Of a DNA stretch of 64,000 nucleotides, positions 8,706 through 17,087 are shown in pieces. Below the pieces are notes generated by a model. It did not search any database, had not been told where the DNA came from, and saw nothing but the letters and a program-made list of their open reading frames with translations. The stretch spans positions 1-64,000 of the forward strand of contig JAMFSJ010000061.1 in NCBI GenBank assembly GCA_026225255.1, in the 5' to 3' direction. Positions within the stretch are counted from its first letter, which is position 1, and every line of letters begins with the position of its first letter. The DNA comes from Methylacidimicrobium fagopyrum. Lineage in GTDB: Bacteria; Verrucomicrobiota; Verrucomicrobiia; Limisphaerales; UBA11358. The translations under genes were made by a program, and so were the position numbers.

Positions 8706-8784
8706 TGTGCCAGCTTGTAATAGCCGGCAGGATCAGCGGGTCTAAAGCTTATGTGGTTCAAATTATTCTGACTCCCCACCTCGG

Positions 8785-8811
8785 CCCTCTCCTCGTTTGG
8801 CGAGGAGAGGG
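8785..8811. terminator. CTC/GAG-rich 11-bp hairpin
   Basis: CCCTCTCCTCG (8785-8795) and its exact complement CGAGGAGAGGG (8801-8811) enclose a 5-base loop. It lies between the start of the GNAT-PIN gene and the gene at 8985, so it terminates neither obviously. It resembles the CTC-rich hairpins at 10265-10345 and 13287-13314. Confidence 0.4.
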
Positions 8812-8984
8812 AGATTATTTTGTGGATCTGGAGTCGTTACGGCAGCACGCAATTTATAGTTGAATGGCCGGAAAAGTGGCGGGAATGCTTTGAATATAAA
8901 TGACAGACCATTTTTAGCCATCAACCACCATTGACTTTCCGATCCTGCTACATTCAACATCAACGACAAAACTGCGAGGACGAT

Positions 8985-9374
8985 ATGAATGCCAACCCTG
9001 AAAAATTACCCAGCCAATTCGCCAAAATCATGACCGCTGCTTGTGTTCGTCGTGGTTTCTTAGAACAACTTCACACCGGCATTACTCCTATTACGCACAC
9101 AGGAGATTATTCCGATGTTAAGGTGATTGATGCGACTGGTCGGGAAATTCCATGGGCTCAGGTATCGCGAATTGATCAGGCCGAGATGAAAACGCTGATC
9201 ACTGGAATTGTGAATCGCGTCCACACATTCTTGGCTAGGACATTATTTTCAAAAACGGAAGACACGGAGTTTGCGGAAGCTTTGGATCGAACGGTTGTGC
9301 CTTGGACGAGGAATTGGGATGAACCAAAATACCTGCCCGACTTTTTAATGCCGCCGAAAAAGGATCAGGAATGA
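8985..9374 (+). CDS. Small hypothetical protein
   Basis: A 129-residue protein starting MNANPEKLPSQFAKIMTAAC. An in-frame start 54 bp further upstream would add a Cys/Gln-rich tail that looks non-coding, so ATG 8985 is preferred. It is soluble, with an acidic centre and a C-terminal Pro/Asp-rich end (WDEPKYLPDFLMPPKKDQE). I recognise no family. It stands alone between the GNAT-PIN gene and the tRNA-Val gene, about 250 bp before the tRNA 3' end, and probably belongs to the accessory region. Confidence 0.6.
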   Translation: MNANPEKLPSQFAKIMTAACVRRGFLEQLHTGITPITHTGDYSDVKVIDATGREIPWAQVSRIDQAEMKTLITGIVNRVHTFLARTLFSKTEDTEFAEALDRTVVPWTRNWDEPKYLPDFLMPPKKDQE

Positions 9375-9621
9375 AACCTGATTGATGGTTGGTTTTGAGA
9401 GGAAAATTTTCTTTCGCGTCATAAAAAACAATGTCCGCTTAGGTTGGGCAAGGCGGAAAATGGTGTTGAATGTGAGGGCGATAGATGCTTGCAGCGCCTC
9501 CAGAAAATTATTTGCATCAGACGTGAACAGCTTTATCACGAATTGGATTTATTTGAATCCGTTGTTAGTTTTGTTGTTAGTTTAAGGTGTTGAAAGTGTT
9601 GAAACCATTGAAAACAAAGGA

Positions 9622-9696
9622 TGGTGCGCGCTGCAGGTTTCGAACCTGCGACCCCTACCGTGTGAAGGTAATGCTCTACCACTGAGCTAAGCACGC
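9622..9696 (-). tRNA. tRNA-Val (anticodon CAC)
   Basis: The minus strand folds as a 75-nt cloverleaf. The acceptor stem GCGTGCT pairs with AGCGCGC with one G-U. The anticodon stem-loop TTACC-TTCACAC-GGTAG puts CAC at 34-36, which reads GUG (Val). The T arm is CGCAGGTTCGAAACCTGC, followed by discriminator A and encoded CCA. The 3' end points left, directly at the accessory region; tRNA 3' ends are standard integration targets. I found no second copy of the 3' end within the window. Confidence 0.92.
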
Positions 9697-9837
9697 AAAC
9701 AACCACCGACTTGAAAAGTCAGGTCAGACAGTATGCCTTTCGTAAAAAGGGCGGCAAGCAATTTTCTTGGCCCACTTTCATTTGACCGCACCTGCCTTCG
9801 CTACGCTCCGGCGCAACATTTCTGCCCGACCACAAAA

Positions 9838-10190
9838 TGGTGGAGGCGGCGGGAATTGAACCCGCGTCCCAAGCAAGCCTACCAGCCGCGACTACATGCT
9901 TATTCCGGATAAAATTTTCTGCTATGCGAGGCTGTCCGGACTCAAATCGCACTGCCTAGTCCGCATGATAAGATCTCGACTGACAACGCGCGGTCTCCGC
10001 TGTCGATCATACCTGCTGTTTCGTTCGTTCACCGTAGCAGGTGTCCAGTGACAAACGTCGAGGCCTTAGGCCGCGAGTGCTAGTTCTTCGTTAGCTTTTT
10101 GGTTTTGATGCGAATGATTAACGAGGCCAACGCATCTTCCTCGGCATGCCGCCTCTGGCGTGATCACATGGTCGAAACCAGTGCGCCCCC
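9838..10190 (-). ncRNA. ssrA: Transfer-messenger RNA (tmRNA)
   Basis: The minus-strand RNA begins GGGGGCGCACTGGTTTCGAC and ends with the T-arm GGGTTCAATTCCCGCCGCC plus encoded CCA. The ends pair as an alanyl-tRNA-like acceptor stem (GGGGGCG with CGCCUCC). Inside, an open frame ends in codons for ANEELALAA and a TAA, the typical proteolysis tag. tmRNA with SmpB rescues stalled ribosomes and marks the unfinished protein for proteases such as ClpXP and Lon. At about 353 nt it has ordinary one-piece tmRNA size. It lies about 140 bp from tRNA-Val on the same strand. Confidence 0.93.
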
Positions 10191-10264
10191 ATCAAAACGG
10201 TCAGCCCACACTATCCGCTAACATGTCCGTAACGTCAAACCTTTATCGGGGACAGCCCGATCGT

Positions 10265-10345
10265 CCTCCTCGTCCTCCTCATCCTCATCCTCAATTTTTG
10301 AAAAACGGGTTAAGGATGAGGATGAGGATGAGGAGGATGAGGAGG
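10265..10345 (-). terminator. Long GAGGAT/ATCCTC hairpin
   Basis: A 28-base arm of CCTCCTCGTCCTCC-type repeats (10265-10292) is complementary, with one mismatch, to 10318-10345. The loop is about 25 bases. Each arm is a low-complexity CTC/ATC repeat. It lies just past the stop of the leftward gene at 10386, where it can act as its terminator, and before the tmRNA promoter region. Confidence 0.5.
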
Positions 10346-10385
10346 AAGAAGTGATAATAGGGTTGCAGGGACGCTCGCCCAACCG

Positions 10386-12029
10386 TTACGGAATCGCGCG
10401 GTAGGGCTGGTAAAAACGCGCGTTCAAATTGGTGGCGGTGGAATCATAAAATGTGCCGCTGCCATTGGTCAACAGCACGCTGCCGAGATTCGTCCATGTC
10501 AAAAAATTTGTGGTGGCGCGGATGGTTGTTGGCGAATTGCTGGAGCCGGTGAGGAAGATTTTTGTCTGATTGGTTAAACGGGAGATCGCGTTGGCAAAGG
10601 GCGCTTCGGTGGCGATCAATTGCAGATCGAAACTCAAACTGTTGCTCGATGGTGATGCCAGATGCACTTCTACGGCCAGCGTGTTCGTGCCTTCAACTAG
10701 CAATCGCGGATCGACGGAATAACTTTGCCACGTGTCGCGCAAGGCCGTTGGCATTGCGCTCGCGAGTGTATTGTAAGCGGCGTTGGTGTTTAGGTTTAAG
10801 CTCTCAATGGGCGAACCGTTGAGAAAAATATTGGCACCATCATCCACGACTACTTTCAAAGTCATGTTGGCGATGCGGTTCACGTTCGTGGCGACAAAGG
10901 TTTTACGGAAATACGATGTGATGTATTTATTGTTCACATTGGCGCCGTAGCTGAGGGTGGTTTGTTCATCGCCATCGCCGTAACCGAGTTGCGCCACGCC
11001 GCTGAGCCAAGTTGAATCGTTGAAACTAGAGTTGCGCCAAGCCGTTCCTTGATCGGTTCCATTGGCGAGATATTTCCATGTGGAGGCGAGTGGGACGACC
11101 ACGCGCGGCGGTGTGGGGCCGTCGAAACTGGTGCGCGCAAAATAATACAGCGGTTGGACGCCGCTGTCCTCACTGTCGCTCAAGGTGAAATATCCGCTGC
11201 CGTAATAATCAAACCCGATCGCCTCGCCGTTCGGTTCGCCCGCGGCCTCGCCGACTACGGGAATGCCGTTGGATGCTTCGGCGAGCGCGTTGCTGATGGA
11301 TTGCCCGTTCGAGCGCGTGAAGAGTTGCGCGAAATTTTCCTGTCGCACGAGGATTTCATTTCCCAGCGGCGAGATATCCGCGCCGTTGGGAACGTCGAAG
11401 GTAAATTTTTGCACAAACGTGAGCAGGATGTTCGTCGAAGTATCCATCAATGCCTTCGGCGCGGTGTAAATGCGGCTGCTTTTAGCCTTCGTCAGCACAA
11501 ACCAATCGCCGGTGATGGGATCAACAAATTCCGCTTCGGCATCGTGGGCGCCATCGGGGTAAGTGAGGAAAATCGTGCGCGTGCCTTTCATGGCGCGGTT
11601 CGAAACCGGGCTGTTCGTCTGCCAAAAATAAACGGCGGGCTCCGGAGTTTGATAAATCTCAATGTTGGCACGGTCGGAATTATTATCGCCGATGTCGGTG
11701 ACGTAGAGATAAGAAACATTCGTGATCGGTCCCGGACCGATGCCGATGTCTTCATTGTCCGTGTTGTCGGGCAAGGTGTAAGTGCCGAGATTCCGGCCTT
11801 GCGAATCAAGCGCGTAAACCACCGCGGCATTACCGGAATCATTTTCCGTCCACAACACACCGGGATTATTCCGGCTCGCGGCGACGCCGGAAGCTTCGGT
11901 CAACTTGTTTATATTCACGATCCCGTTCGTGACCGCGTTGGCGAAGGTCGGCAGGGCGAACGACATTCGCGGCAGGACAAGTAGTAAAATAATCGGTAAA
12001 ACCCGGAGCACAGTGTCAATCTCCGCCAT
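10386..12029 (-). CDS. Secreted beta-propeller-like protein with C-terminal sugar-binding-like domain
   Basis: The 547-residue protein starts with a signal sequence (VLRVLPIILLLVLPRMSFALP). The first half has repeated strand/turn units with WTENDSGN, YVTDIGDNNSDR and FTLSDSEDSG, like a calcium-dotted beta-propeller of secreted esterase- or phytase-like proteins. From about 330 a galactose-binding-like jelly-roll follows (WKYLANGTDQGTAWRNSSF, GVAQLGYGDGD, ITSYFRKTF), a module common in Verrucomicrobia and Planctomycetes exported proteins. The C-terminus has no PEP-CTERM or Por signal. Substrate and activity cannot be read from the sequence. It is monocistronic between tmRNA and the HTH remnant. 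Confidence 0.6.
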   Translation of the reverse strand: MAEIDTVLRVLPIILLLVLPRMSFALPTFANAVTNGIVNINKLTEASGVAASRNNPGVLWTENDSGNAAVVYALDSQGRNLGTYTLPDNTDNEDIGIGPGPITNVSYLYVTDIGDNNSDRANIEIYQTPEPAVYFWQTNSPVSNRAMKGTRTIFLTYPDGAHDAEAEFVDPITGDWFVLTKAKSSRIYTAPKALMDTSTNILLTFVQKFTFDVPNGADISPLGNEILVRQENFAQLFTRSNGQSISNALAEASNGIPVVGEAAGEPNGEAIGFDYYGSGYFTLSDSEDSGVQPLYYFARTSFDGPTPPRVVVPLASTWKYLANGTDQGTAWRNSSFNDSTWLSGVAQLGYGDGDEQTTLSYGANVNNKYITSYFRKTFVATNVNRIANMTLKVVVDDGANIFLNGSPIESLNLNTNAAYNTLASAMPTALRDTWQSYSVDPRLLVEGTNTLAVEVHLASPSSNSLSFDLQLIATEAPFANAISRLTNQTKIFLTGSSNSPTTIRATTNFLTWTNLGSVLLTNGSGTFYDSTATNLNARFYQPYRAIP

Positions 12030-12094
12030 TTTCAGCCGAAAGCGAAATAAAAAATCAGGTCAATCACCGACAGGCAATGGGAATGGCTTTGGCC

Positions 12095-12226
12095 TTACTT
12101 TTTATCCAATTCAAAAATCTCCTCGATTTTCAGTTTGAACAGGCGGGCGACCTTAAATGCCAGCGGCAAACTCGGATCGTATTTCTCGGTTTCAATCGCG
12201 TTGATGGTCTGACGCGAAACACGTGT
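12095..12226 (-). pseudogene. Remnant of a small Cro/cI-family (YozG-like) HTH regulator
   Basis: The minus frame reads RVSRQTINAIETEKYDPSLP, then LAFKVARLFKLKIEEIFELD and a stop at 12095-12097. That is the recognition helix and C-terminal half of the ~68-residue XRE-type regulators. The first two helices are missing: the in-frame upstream codons run into a TGA at 12227-12229, and the nearby ATG after a good GGAGG is in another frame. It is about 90 bp before the transaldolase gene on the opposite strand. I treat it as decayed; one or two lost bases would restore a start. Confidence 0.6.
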
Positions 12227-12313
12227 TCATCCGTATCCCTCCCCGGTTAAAATTGTAACTTTTTTGTTGTTTGCCATTCAGTCGTTCCTGCGTCATTGTG
12301 AAAGCCTTATTTT

Positions 12314-13270
12314 ATGAGCACACAACTGGACCAACTTAAACAATTCACCACTGTGGTTGCCGACAGCGGTGATTTCGCCACGATCAAACAATTTGCGCCG
12401 CGCGATGCCACGACCAATCCGTCGCTCATCTTCAAAGCCGCGCAGATGCCGGAATACAAATTCGTTTTGGATAAAGCCATCGCCGACGGCAAGCAAGCCA
12501 ACGCGTCGGCCAGTGAATTATTGCCCAATGTGCTCGATAATTTGCTCATCGGGTTCGGCAGCGAAATTTTGAAGATTGTGCCTGGCCGCGTTTCGACCGA
12601 AACCGATGCGGATTTTTCTTTCGACACCGAAGCGCTCGTCGCCAAAGGTCGCCGTTTTATTTCGCTTTACGAAAAAAACGGCATCGACCGCGAACGTGTG
12701 CTCGTCAAAATCGCTTCGACGTGGGAAGGCATCAAAGCGGCGGAAATTCTCCAGCGCGATGGCATCAACTGCAATCTCACCCTGCTCTTCTCGCTCGCCC
12801 AAGCCGTCGCCTGCGCCGAAGCGAAAGCGAAACTCATTTCGCCGTTCGTCGGTCGCATCATGGATTGGTATAAAGCGAAGGAGAAAAAAGAGTTTACGCC
12901 CACGGAAGATCCCGGCGTCATTTCGGTGAAAGAAATTTACAGCTACTACAAAAAATTCGGCTATGAGACCGAAGTCATGGGCGCGAGCTTCCGCAATGTC
13001 GGCGAAATCACCGAACTTGCCGGTTGCGACCTATTGACCATCAGCCCGAATCTGCTCGCGGAATTGCAAAAGAGCACCGCGCCGTTGGAACGCAAATTGA
13101 GCGTGGAAATCGCCCGCTCGAGCCCGATCGAAAAAATCTCGCTCGACGAAAAGAAATTCCGCTGGATGTTCAATGAAAGCGCGATGGCCACGGAAAAAAC
13201 CGCCGAAGGCATCCGCCTGTTCAACGCCGACGCGCAAAAGCTCGCCCAGTTGATCGCGTCGAAATTGTAA
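12314..13270 (+). CDS. tal: Transaldolase
   Basis: The 318-residue length and sequence match TalB-type transaldolases of the pentose phosphate pathway, which transfer a dihydroxyacetone unit from sedoheptulose-7-phosphate to glyceraldehyde-3-phosphate. The Schiff-base lysine is K132 in [13 protein letters not shown]. The family motifs [14 protein letters not shown] (31-44), NCNLTLLFS and [11 protein letters not shown] are present. The start [20 protein letters not shown] is the usual N-terminus. The gene stands alone, with a strong hairpin 16 bp after the stop. Confidence 0.95.
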   Translation: MSTQLDQLKQFTTVVADSGDFATIKQFAPRDATTNPSLIFKAAQMPEYKFVLDKAIADGKQANASASELLPNVLDNLLIGFGSEILKIVPGRVSTETDADFSFDTEALVAKGRRFISLYEKNGIDRERVLVKIASTWEGIKAAEILQRDGINCNLTLLFSLAQAVACAEAKAKLISPFVGRIMDWYKAKEKKEFTPTEDPGVISVKEIYSYYKKFGYETEVMGASFRNVGEITELAGCDLLTISPNLLAELQKSTAPLERKLSVEIARSSPIEKISLDEKKFRWMFNESAMATEKTAEGIRLFNADAQKLAQLIASKL

Positions 13271-13286
13271 GCTGGAAATTTCCCGT

Positions 13287-13314
13287 CCTCGTCCTCGAAT
13301 TTTCGAGGACGAGG
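13287..13314 (+). terminator. Hairpin terminator after transaldolase gene
   Basis: CCTCGTCCTCGA (13287-13298) and its complement TCGAGGACGAGG (13303-13314) form a 12-bp stem with a 4-base loop, starting 16 bp after the tal stop. There is no T-run after it, so it is a stem-type terminator or RNA end-protector. It belongs to the same CTC-repeat hairpin class as 10265-10345. Confidence 0.6.
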
Positions 13315-13384
13315 GCGAGTAAGAAAACGCGTTGTCAGCGAACTTGACTCAGCGCGTCAAAAAAATTAGTGTATCAAGCCGGTT

Positions 13385-13460
13385 GGTGGTCGTAGCTCAA
13401 TGGTAGAGTCCAAGCTTGTGGAGCTTGTTGTTGCGGGTTCGAATCCCGTCGGCCACCCCA
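13385..13460 (+). tRNA. tRNA-His (anticodon GTG)
   Basis: The acceptor stem GTGGTCG pairs with CGGCCAC (one G-U), and there is an extra 5' G opposite discriminator C, the hallmark of tRNA-His. The anticodon stem-loop CAAGC-TTGTGGA-GCTTG puts GTG at positions 34-36. The T arm is GCGGGTTCGAATCCCGT, and CCA is encoded at 13458-13460. Confidence 0.94.
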
Positions 13461-13903
13461 TCCTTTATTTGCAGGTGTTTTCTTCAAAATAGCGCCGAGT
13501 TAACACAAAAACTCACCACACATTCATCCGTGTTTATCCTTGTTGGGTTTGGTTGCAAAACTTCCCTGAGATGCTACGAAATTCAAATTATGCTCCCTAT
13601 TGATTGCTTTACAGCTCAAATTACACTGGTTTGATTCCCACCCTCGCCTCCAGATCAAACCGCTTGGGTAGCAACGGTTTTGTGGTGCGGCGTCCGCAAC
13701 GGACACCAAAACGAATACCGAATTCACTACTCCGTTAGAACTCAGCTCAACCGGACTTAACTCGTCTACTACTCGCTGACTCGCCGATTTCGGCCTGTTT
13801 TATCTTCGCGGTTTCATCTACTGCAGCCACCGCAGCGGCATGTTCGATTGCGTGGATAAAACATTTCACATAATTGAGGTCACTTCGACCAGATTGAATA
13901 ATA
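13461..13903. other. Gene-free region after tRNA-His
   Basis: About 440 bp with no credible gene. Around 13630-13655 a sequence resembling a decayed tRNA 3' half (TGGTTTGATTCCCACC then CTCGCCTCCA) occurs, without any 5' half. Otherwise I see nothing. Confidence 0.4.
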
Positions 13904-15850
13904 TTATTCTTGTTCCCAGAACTCCCAACTCAAAGGCTCGAGCATAAAGTTAAGATTGTTTCCACTCTGGCTTCCAATCTGAATCCCCATGGTTCTTTCC
14001 CCTGAGTTTGAAGGTGTGTATCGATAGCCTTTCCAAACTCCGGCAGCGGAACCGGTTTTGACTTGAAAGGCATAGGGTTTGCCGGTGCGATTGGAAAGCA
14101 CCACCGTGAGCCGGCCGTCTGGCTTTTTAAATACTAATATGCGCGCATTCGGATCATCCTGTTTTTCTTCAACCGTGAGCGCGACGCTGTCCCATGTCAT
14201 CCGTTTTACGAAACTTCCGACGGCATTCCAATTGCAAGGATTATAGATCCAGCTTCCCGGCGGCAGACCGGCCATTTGTTTTTGCCGCGCCAAGGAATCA
14301 GAACGGATAGCGATCGGGACATTCATGCCCATCATCACTTTGAACTTTTTTGGGTCGCTGGGCTGGATGAAGGTCACATCGGGAACTCCATATTCTCCAG
14401 CAATCTCACCGGTGTGGGCAGAGATTCGAATTTCACCGGCCGGCACTAGGCGGCTATAAACCGTGTCTGACTGATCGTCCCAATGAATTGAATACGCGGT
14501 TGGGCTCCAATTCTGAGGAACATAATTACCGTGGTTATGAACTAGCAGATACAAGGTTGCCGGCTGGTTGATAATAAATGAATACCCGGCACCGGGTTTA
14601 TTGGTGGCCCCGCGCGTGGCGGTGATCATTTCCATCGTCTTAAATTCAGCCGGCAGATCGGCCAGTTGTGGACCGCCATTCCATCGGCGAAATTGATCAG
14701 CTCCATCTTGGACGGAAAGCTCCTCCCGTGATTTCCAGAAGCCAAGCGCATATCCGCTGGCCTCGGCATTTTGATAAGGCTTCAAGGCATGAATCCAAAA
14801 CCAGGTAGGATTCTCTGCCTGCTGAAAGGAATTCATGATGTGTTGAACGGTATTTAAACACCGGTCGGGCGTGGCTCCACCGTTGAGATATTCGTATTCA
14901 TTCTGGAACCAGGGTCGTGGCGGCAATTCGCGACGGATCCGCGCATTAACCCGGGCCACTTCTTCCGCAGGCGATCCGACCGTATGAACCACATAATCAT
15001 CAACGAACGGCGCAACGGCGGGATCCCGCATGGCGGTGGCAATTTTGGCGGGAAAACCCGATTCGGTGTCGGCAATGAGCTGGATCTCGGGATTATGTTT
15101 CCGAACCTCGGCGGCCACGACCGAATAGGTTTTCACGTAATCGGCCGCAGTAAAATAAACGCATTTAGAGTAACCGCCGCCGGAGGCAAACGGTTCATTC
15201 TGCAATCCCCACATAGAAACCTTGATGCCGGCAGATTCCAAGGTTTCGATGTCGCCAACCACGGCCTTTGCGAAATCGGCGAGAAAACGATCCACATCAC
15301 CATGATAAACCGGATCACGATCAAAGTTTGGTCCGAAGCAGCGCAGGGTGTTGAATCGGTCATCGCCGCCCTGCCCAACGAAACTTTGGTTGGCTTTCCA
15401 GAAGGGAGCTGGCGACCAGTATTCAAAGGAAACTCCCTCGACTCCGGCCGTGGCTAACATCTCATGGATCTCTTTTAATTGCCCCGGCCAGCGGGGTTGA
15501 AGCTGCCGTCCAGCGGCGTCCACGCCCCGCCAATAAAGACCGCCAGCCAGCCGGCAATAACGAATACCCCGGAGCATTTCCTGATAGAACCGTTGCTGTT
15601 CTGAAGGATTCAAATCATGCGGCACAGACACGCTGCTTTCCGGCAGGCTGGAATTTCCGGAGCCGATGGAGTCGCTTTGGATCTCAAAGCCAAGCCCCTT
15701 GATGACCTGACGCGGTCGCTCAGGATAAATAATTATCTGATTGGTAGCCATCGGGTTGCTGGAAAGGACGGCCATATTTTGGGCGCCAGCCGTCAACCCA
15801 ACCACCAGCATCAACAGGGCAACTCGACAACTTAATTTATACGACCACAT
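13904..15850 (-). CDS. Secreted GH30-like glycoside hydrolase
   Basis: The 648-residue protein has a signal peptide (ALLMLVVGLTAGAQ) followed by a clan GH-A TIM barrel. The acid/base is E219 in MWGLQNEPF; the nucleophile is E318 or E320 in WFQNEYEYL. The N-terminal start of the mature enzyme (QVIKGLGFEIQSDSIG) is the GH30 'G-x-G-x-x' strand. A C-terminal beta-sandwich (about 430-648) matches the side domain of GH30 enzymes. Known GH30 activities include glucuronoxylanase, beta-glucosidase and endo-beta-1,6-galactanase; with galactosidases next door a galactan role is plausible but unproven. Its ATG is 1 bp past the stop of the regulator gene, so the two are co-transcribed. Confidence 0.7.
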   Translation of the reverse strand: MWSYKLSCRVALLMLVVGLTAGAQNMAVLSSNPMATNQIIIYPERPRQVIKGLGFEIQSDSIGSGNSSLPESSVSVPHDLNPSEQQRFYQEMLRGIRYCRLAGGLYWRGVDAAGRQLQPRWPGQLKEIHEMLATAGVEGVSFEYWSPAPFWKANQSFVGQGGDDRFNTLRCFGPNFDRDPVYHGDVDRFLADFAKAVVGDIETLESAGIKVSMWGLQNEPFASGGGYSKCVYFTAADYVKTYSVVAAEVRKHNPEIQLIADTESGFPAKIATAMRDPAVAPFVDDYVVHTVGSPAEEVARVNARIRRELPPRPWFQNEYEYLNGGATPDRCLNTVQHIMNSFQQAENPTWFWIHALKPYQNAEASGYALGFWKSREELSVQDGADQFRRWNGGPQLADLPAEFKTMEMITATRGATNKPGAGYSFIINQPATLYLLVHNHGNYVPQNWSPTAYSIHWDDQSDTVYSRLVPAGEIRISAHTGEIAGEYGVPDVTFIQPSDPKKFKVMMGMNVPIAIRSDSLARQKQMAGLPPGSWIYNPCNWNAVGSFVKRMTWDSVALTVEEKQDDPNARILVFKKPDGRLTVVLSNRTGKPYAFQVKTGSAAGVWKGYRYTPSNSGERTMGIQIGSQSGNNLNFMLEPLSWEFWEQE

Positions 15851-15851
15851 A

Positions 15852-17060
15852 TCAATCTTTCAGACGGCGGGCGGGCTGGGATTGGGCGCGAAACTGGCCG
15901 GGTGTCAGGCCCAGCTTTTTTTTGAACACGCGGCTCATATATTCCTGACTTTCAAAGCCGGCTTTTTCAGCGATCGCATTTAGCGGCAGATCAGAATCGA
16001 TCAGCAACTGTTTGGTGCGCCCCAATTTTATCCGCATGATTTCAGCGTTAGGCGATTGTCCCAATAGTTGGGCAAACCGCCTTTCCAGCGAACTACGGGA
16101 TAGCGGAACAGTTTTTAAAAGGGCGGCCACATCCAGTCCTTCACAGGCATGTTCCCGGATCGTCCTCAGGGCGGCGGCGATATGCCGGTCATCAATGGCG
16201 AGCACCTCCGTGGAACGTCGCGTGGCGATACCTTTGGGTTCGATGACAATCTCCTCTCCCGAGGGCTGGTAGCCTCGCATCATTCGATCCAGCAGGGCGG
16301 CAGCCTCGAAGCCGATCCTTTCCGTATTTAATATGACGCTTGAAAGCGGCAGCTCGGATAATTCACAGAGGACCTCATCTTTATCCACGCCGATGACGGC
16401 AATTTCATCAGGAATGGCCAGTCCCAGCGCATGGCAACAGGTTAGCACCTGCCGGCCACGGGAATCATTGCACACCATCAGGCCGATGGGTTTTGGCAGT
16501 GCGACCAGCCAACGATTCAACTGTTGTTCATATTTTATCCCGTGTTCCTCGTATTCCGCAGTGGAACGATCAATGCGTGGAATTGGATTTTGAAATATCT
16601 GGCACGGGAAACCTTTGGCTGCGATCGTCCGCTCGAAACCGATCCGCCGCCGGTCCGACCAGTCAGTGCCATTGTATCCGCAAAAAGCGAATTGGCGGAA
16701 GCCGCGCTCGATCAAATGTTCGGCCGCCAGACAGCCGACGGCCGGCTCGTCTGAGCGAATGGTGGGTATTTTTAAATCCGGCAGGCCGCCATAAAGATCC
16801 ACCGCCTGAACTTTTTTTCGGGCGATGGCCCGCGCAATAGTCGGAGTTTTTACCCGGGCGATGACCCCATCTCCCGACCAGCGCGCAAACCAGTCCGGTG
16901 TCGTTTCGCTGGGATCGCCCTCTTCAAATTCAATGGCCCATGGACCGTGGATGCGCACATATTTGGCGATGCCCAAAAGCAGGTCGCGGCCATAAGAACG
17001 GGAGGTTTCGATCAATAACGCCACCCGGGGAGTCCGGTTTTTTTTTGGAAGCGATTTCAT
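15852..17060 (-). CDS. XylR-type transcriptional regulator (LacI-like sensor + AraC HTH)
   Basis: Residues ~10-280 form a periplasmic-binding-protein-like sugar sensor (VALLIETSRSYGRDLLLGIA, then EHLIERGFRQFAFCGYNG and IAVIGVDKDEVLCELSELPL). Residues ~290-395 are an AraC-family double HTH ending NAIAEKAGFESQEYMSRVFK and KLGLTPGQFR. This layout is that of XylR, which activates sugar genes by binding pairs of direct half-sites. The gene lies between the MFS gene and the GH30 gene on the same strand. It probably controls the whole 14-30 kb cluster; matching 21-bp-period direct repeats at 26832 and 30294 are candidate binding sites. Confidence 0.85.
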   Translation of the reverse strand: MKSLPKKNRTPRVALLIETSRSYGRDLLLGIAKYVRIHGPWAIEFEEGDPSETTPDWFARWSGDGVIARVKTPTIARAIARKKVQAVDLYGGLPDLKIPTIRSDEPAVGCLAAEHLIERGFRQFAFCGYNGTDWSDRRRIGFERTIAAKGFPCQIFQNPIPRIDRSTAEYEEHGIKYEQQLNRWLVALPKPIGLMVCNDSRGRQVLTCCHALGLAIPDEIAVIGVDKDEVLCELSELPLSSVILNTERIGFEAAALLDRMMRGYQPSGEEIVIEPKGIATRRSTEVLAIDDRHIAAALRTIREHACEGLDVAALLKTVPLSRSSLERRFAQLLGQSPNAEIMRIKLGRTKQLLIDSDLPLNAIAEKAGFESQEYMSRVFKKKLGLTPGQFRAQSQPARRLKD

Positions 17061-17087
17061 CAGTGATTTTCAAGTTGATTGCATGCT

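Noticed and set aside
11049..11984. 311-residue open frame antisense to the secreted propeller protein
   Set aside because: No family resemblance, no ribosome-binding site, and full overlap with a gene having a signal peptide and recognisable domains.
13630..13656. Possible tRNA 3' half (attachment-site scar)
   Set aside because: The T-stem does not pair properly and no 5' half or matching complete tRNA is in the window.
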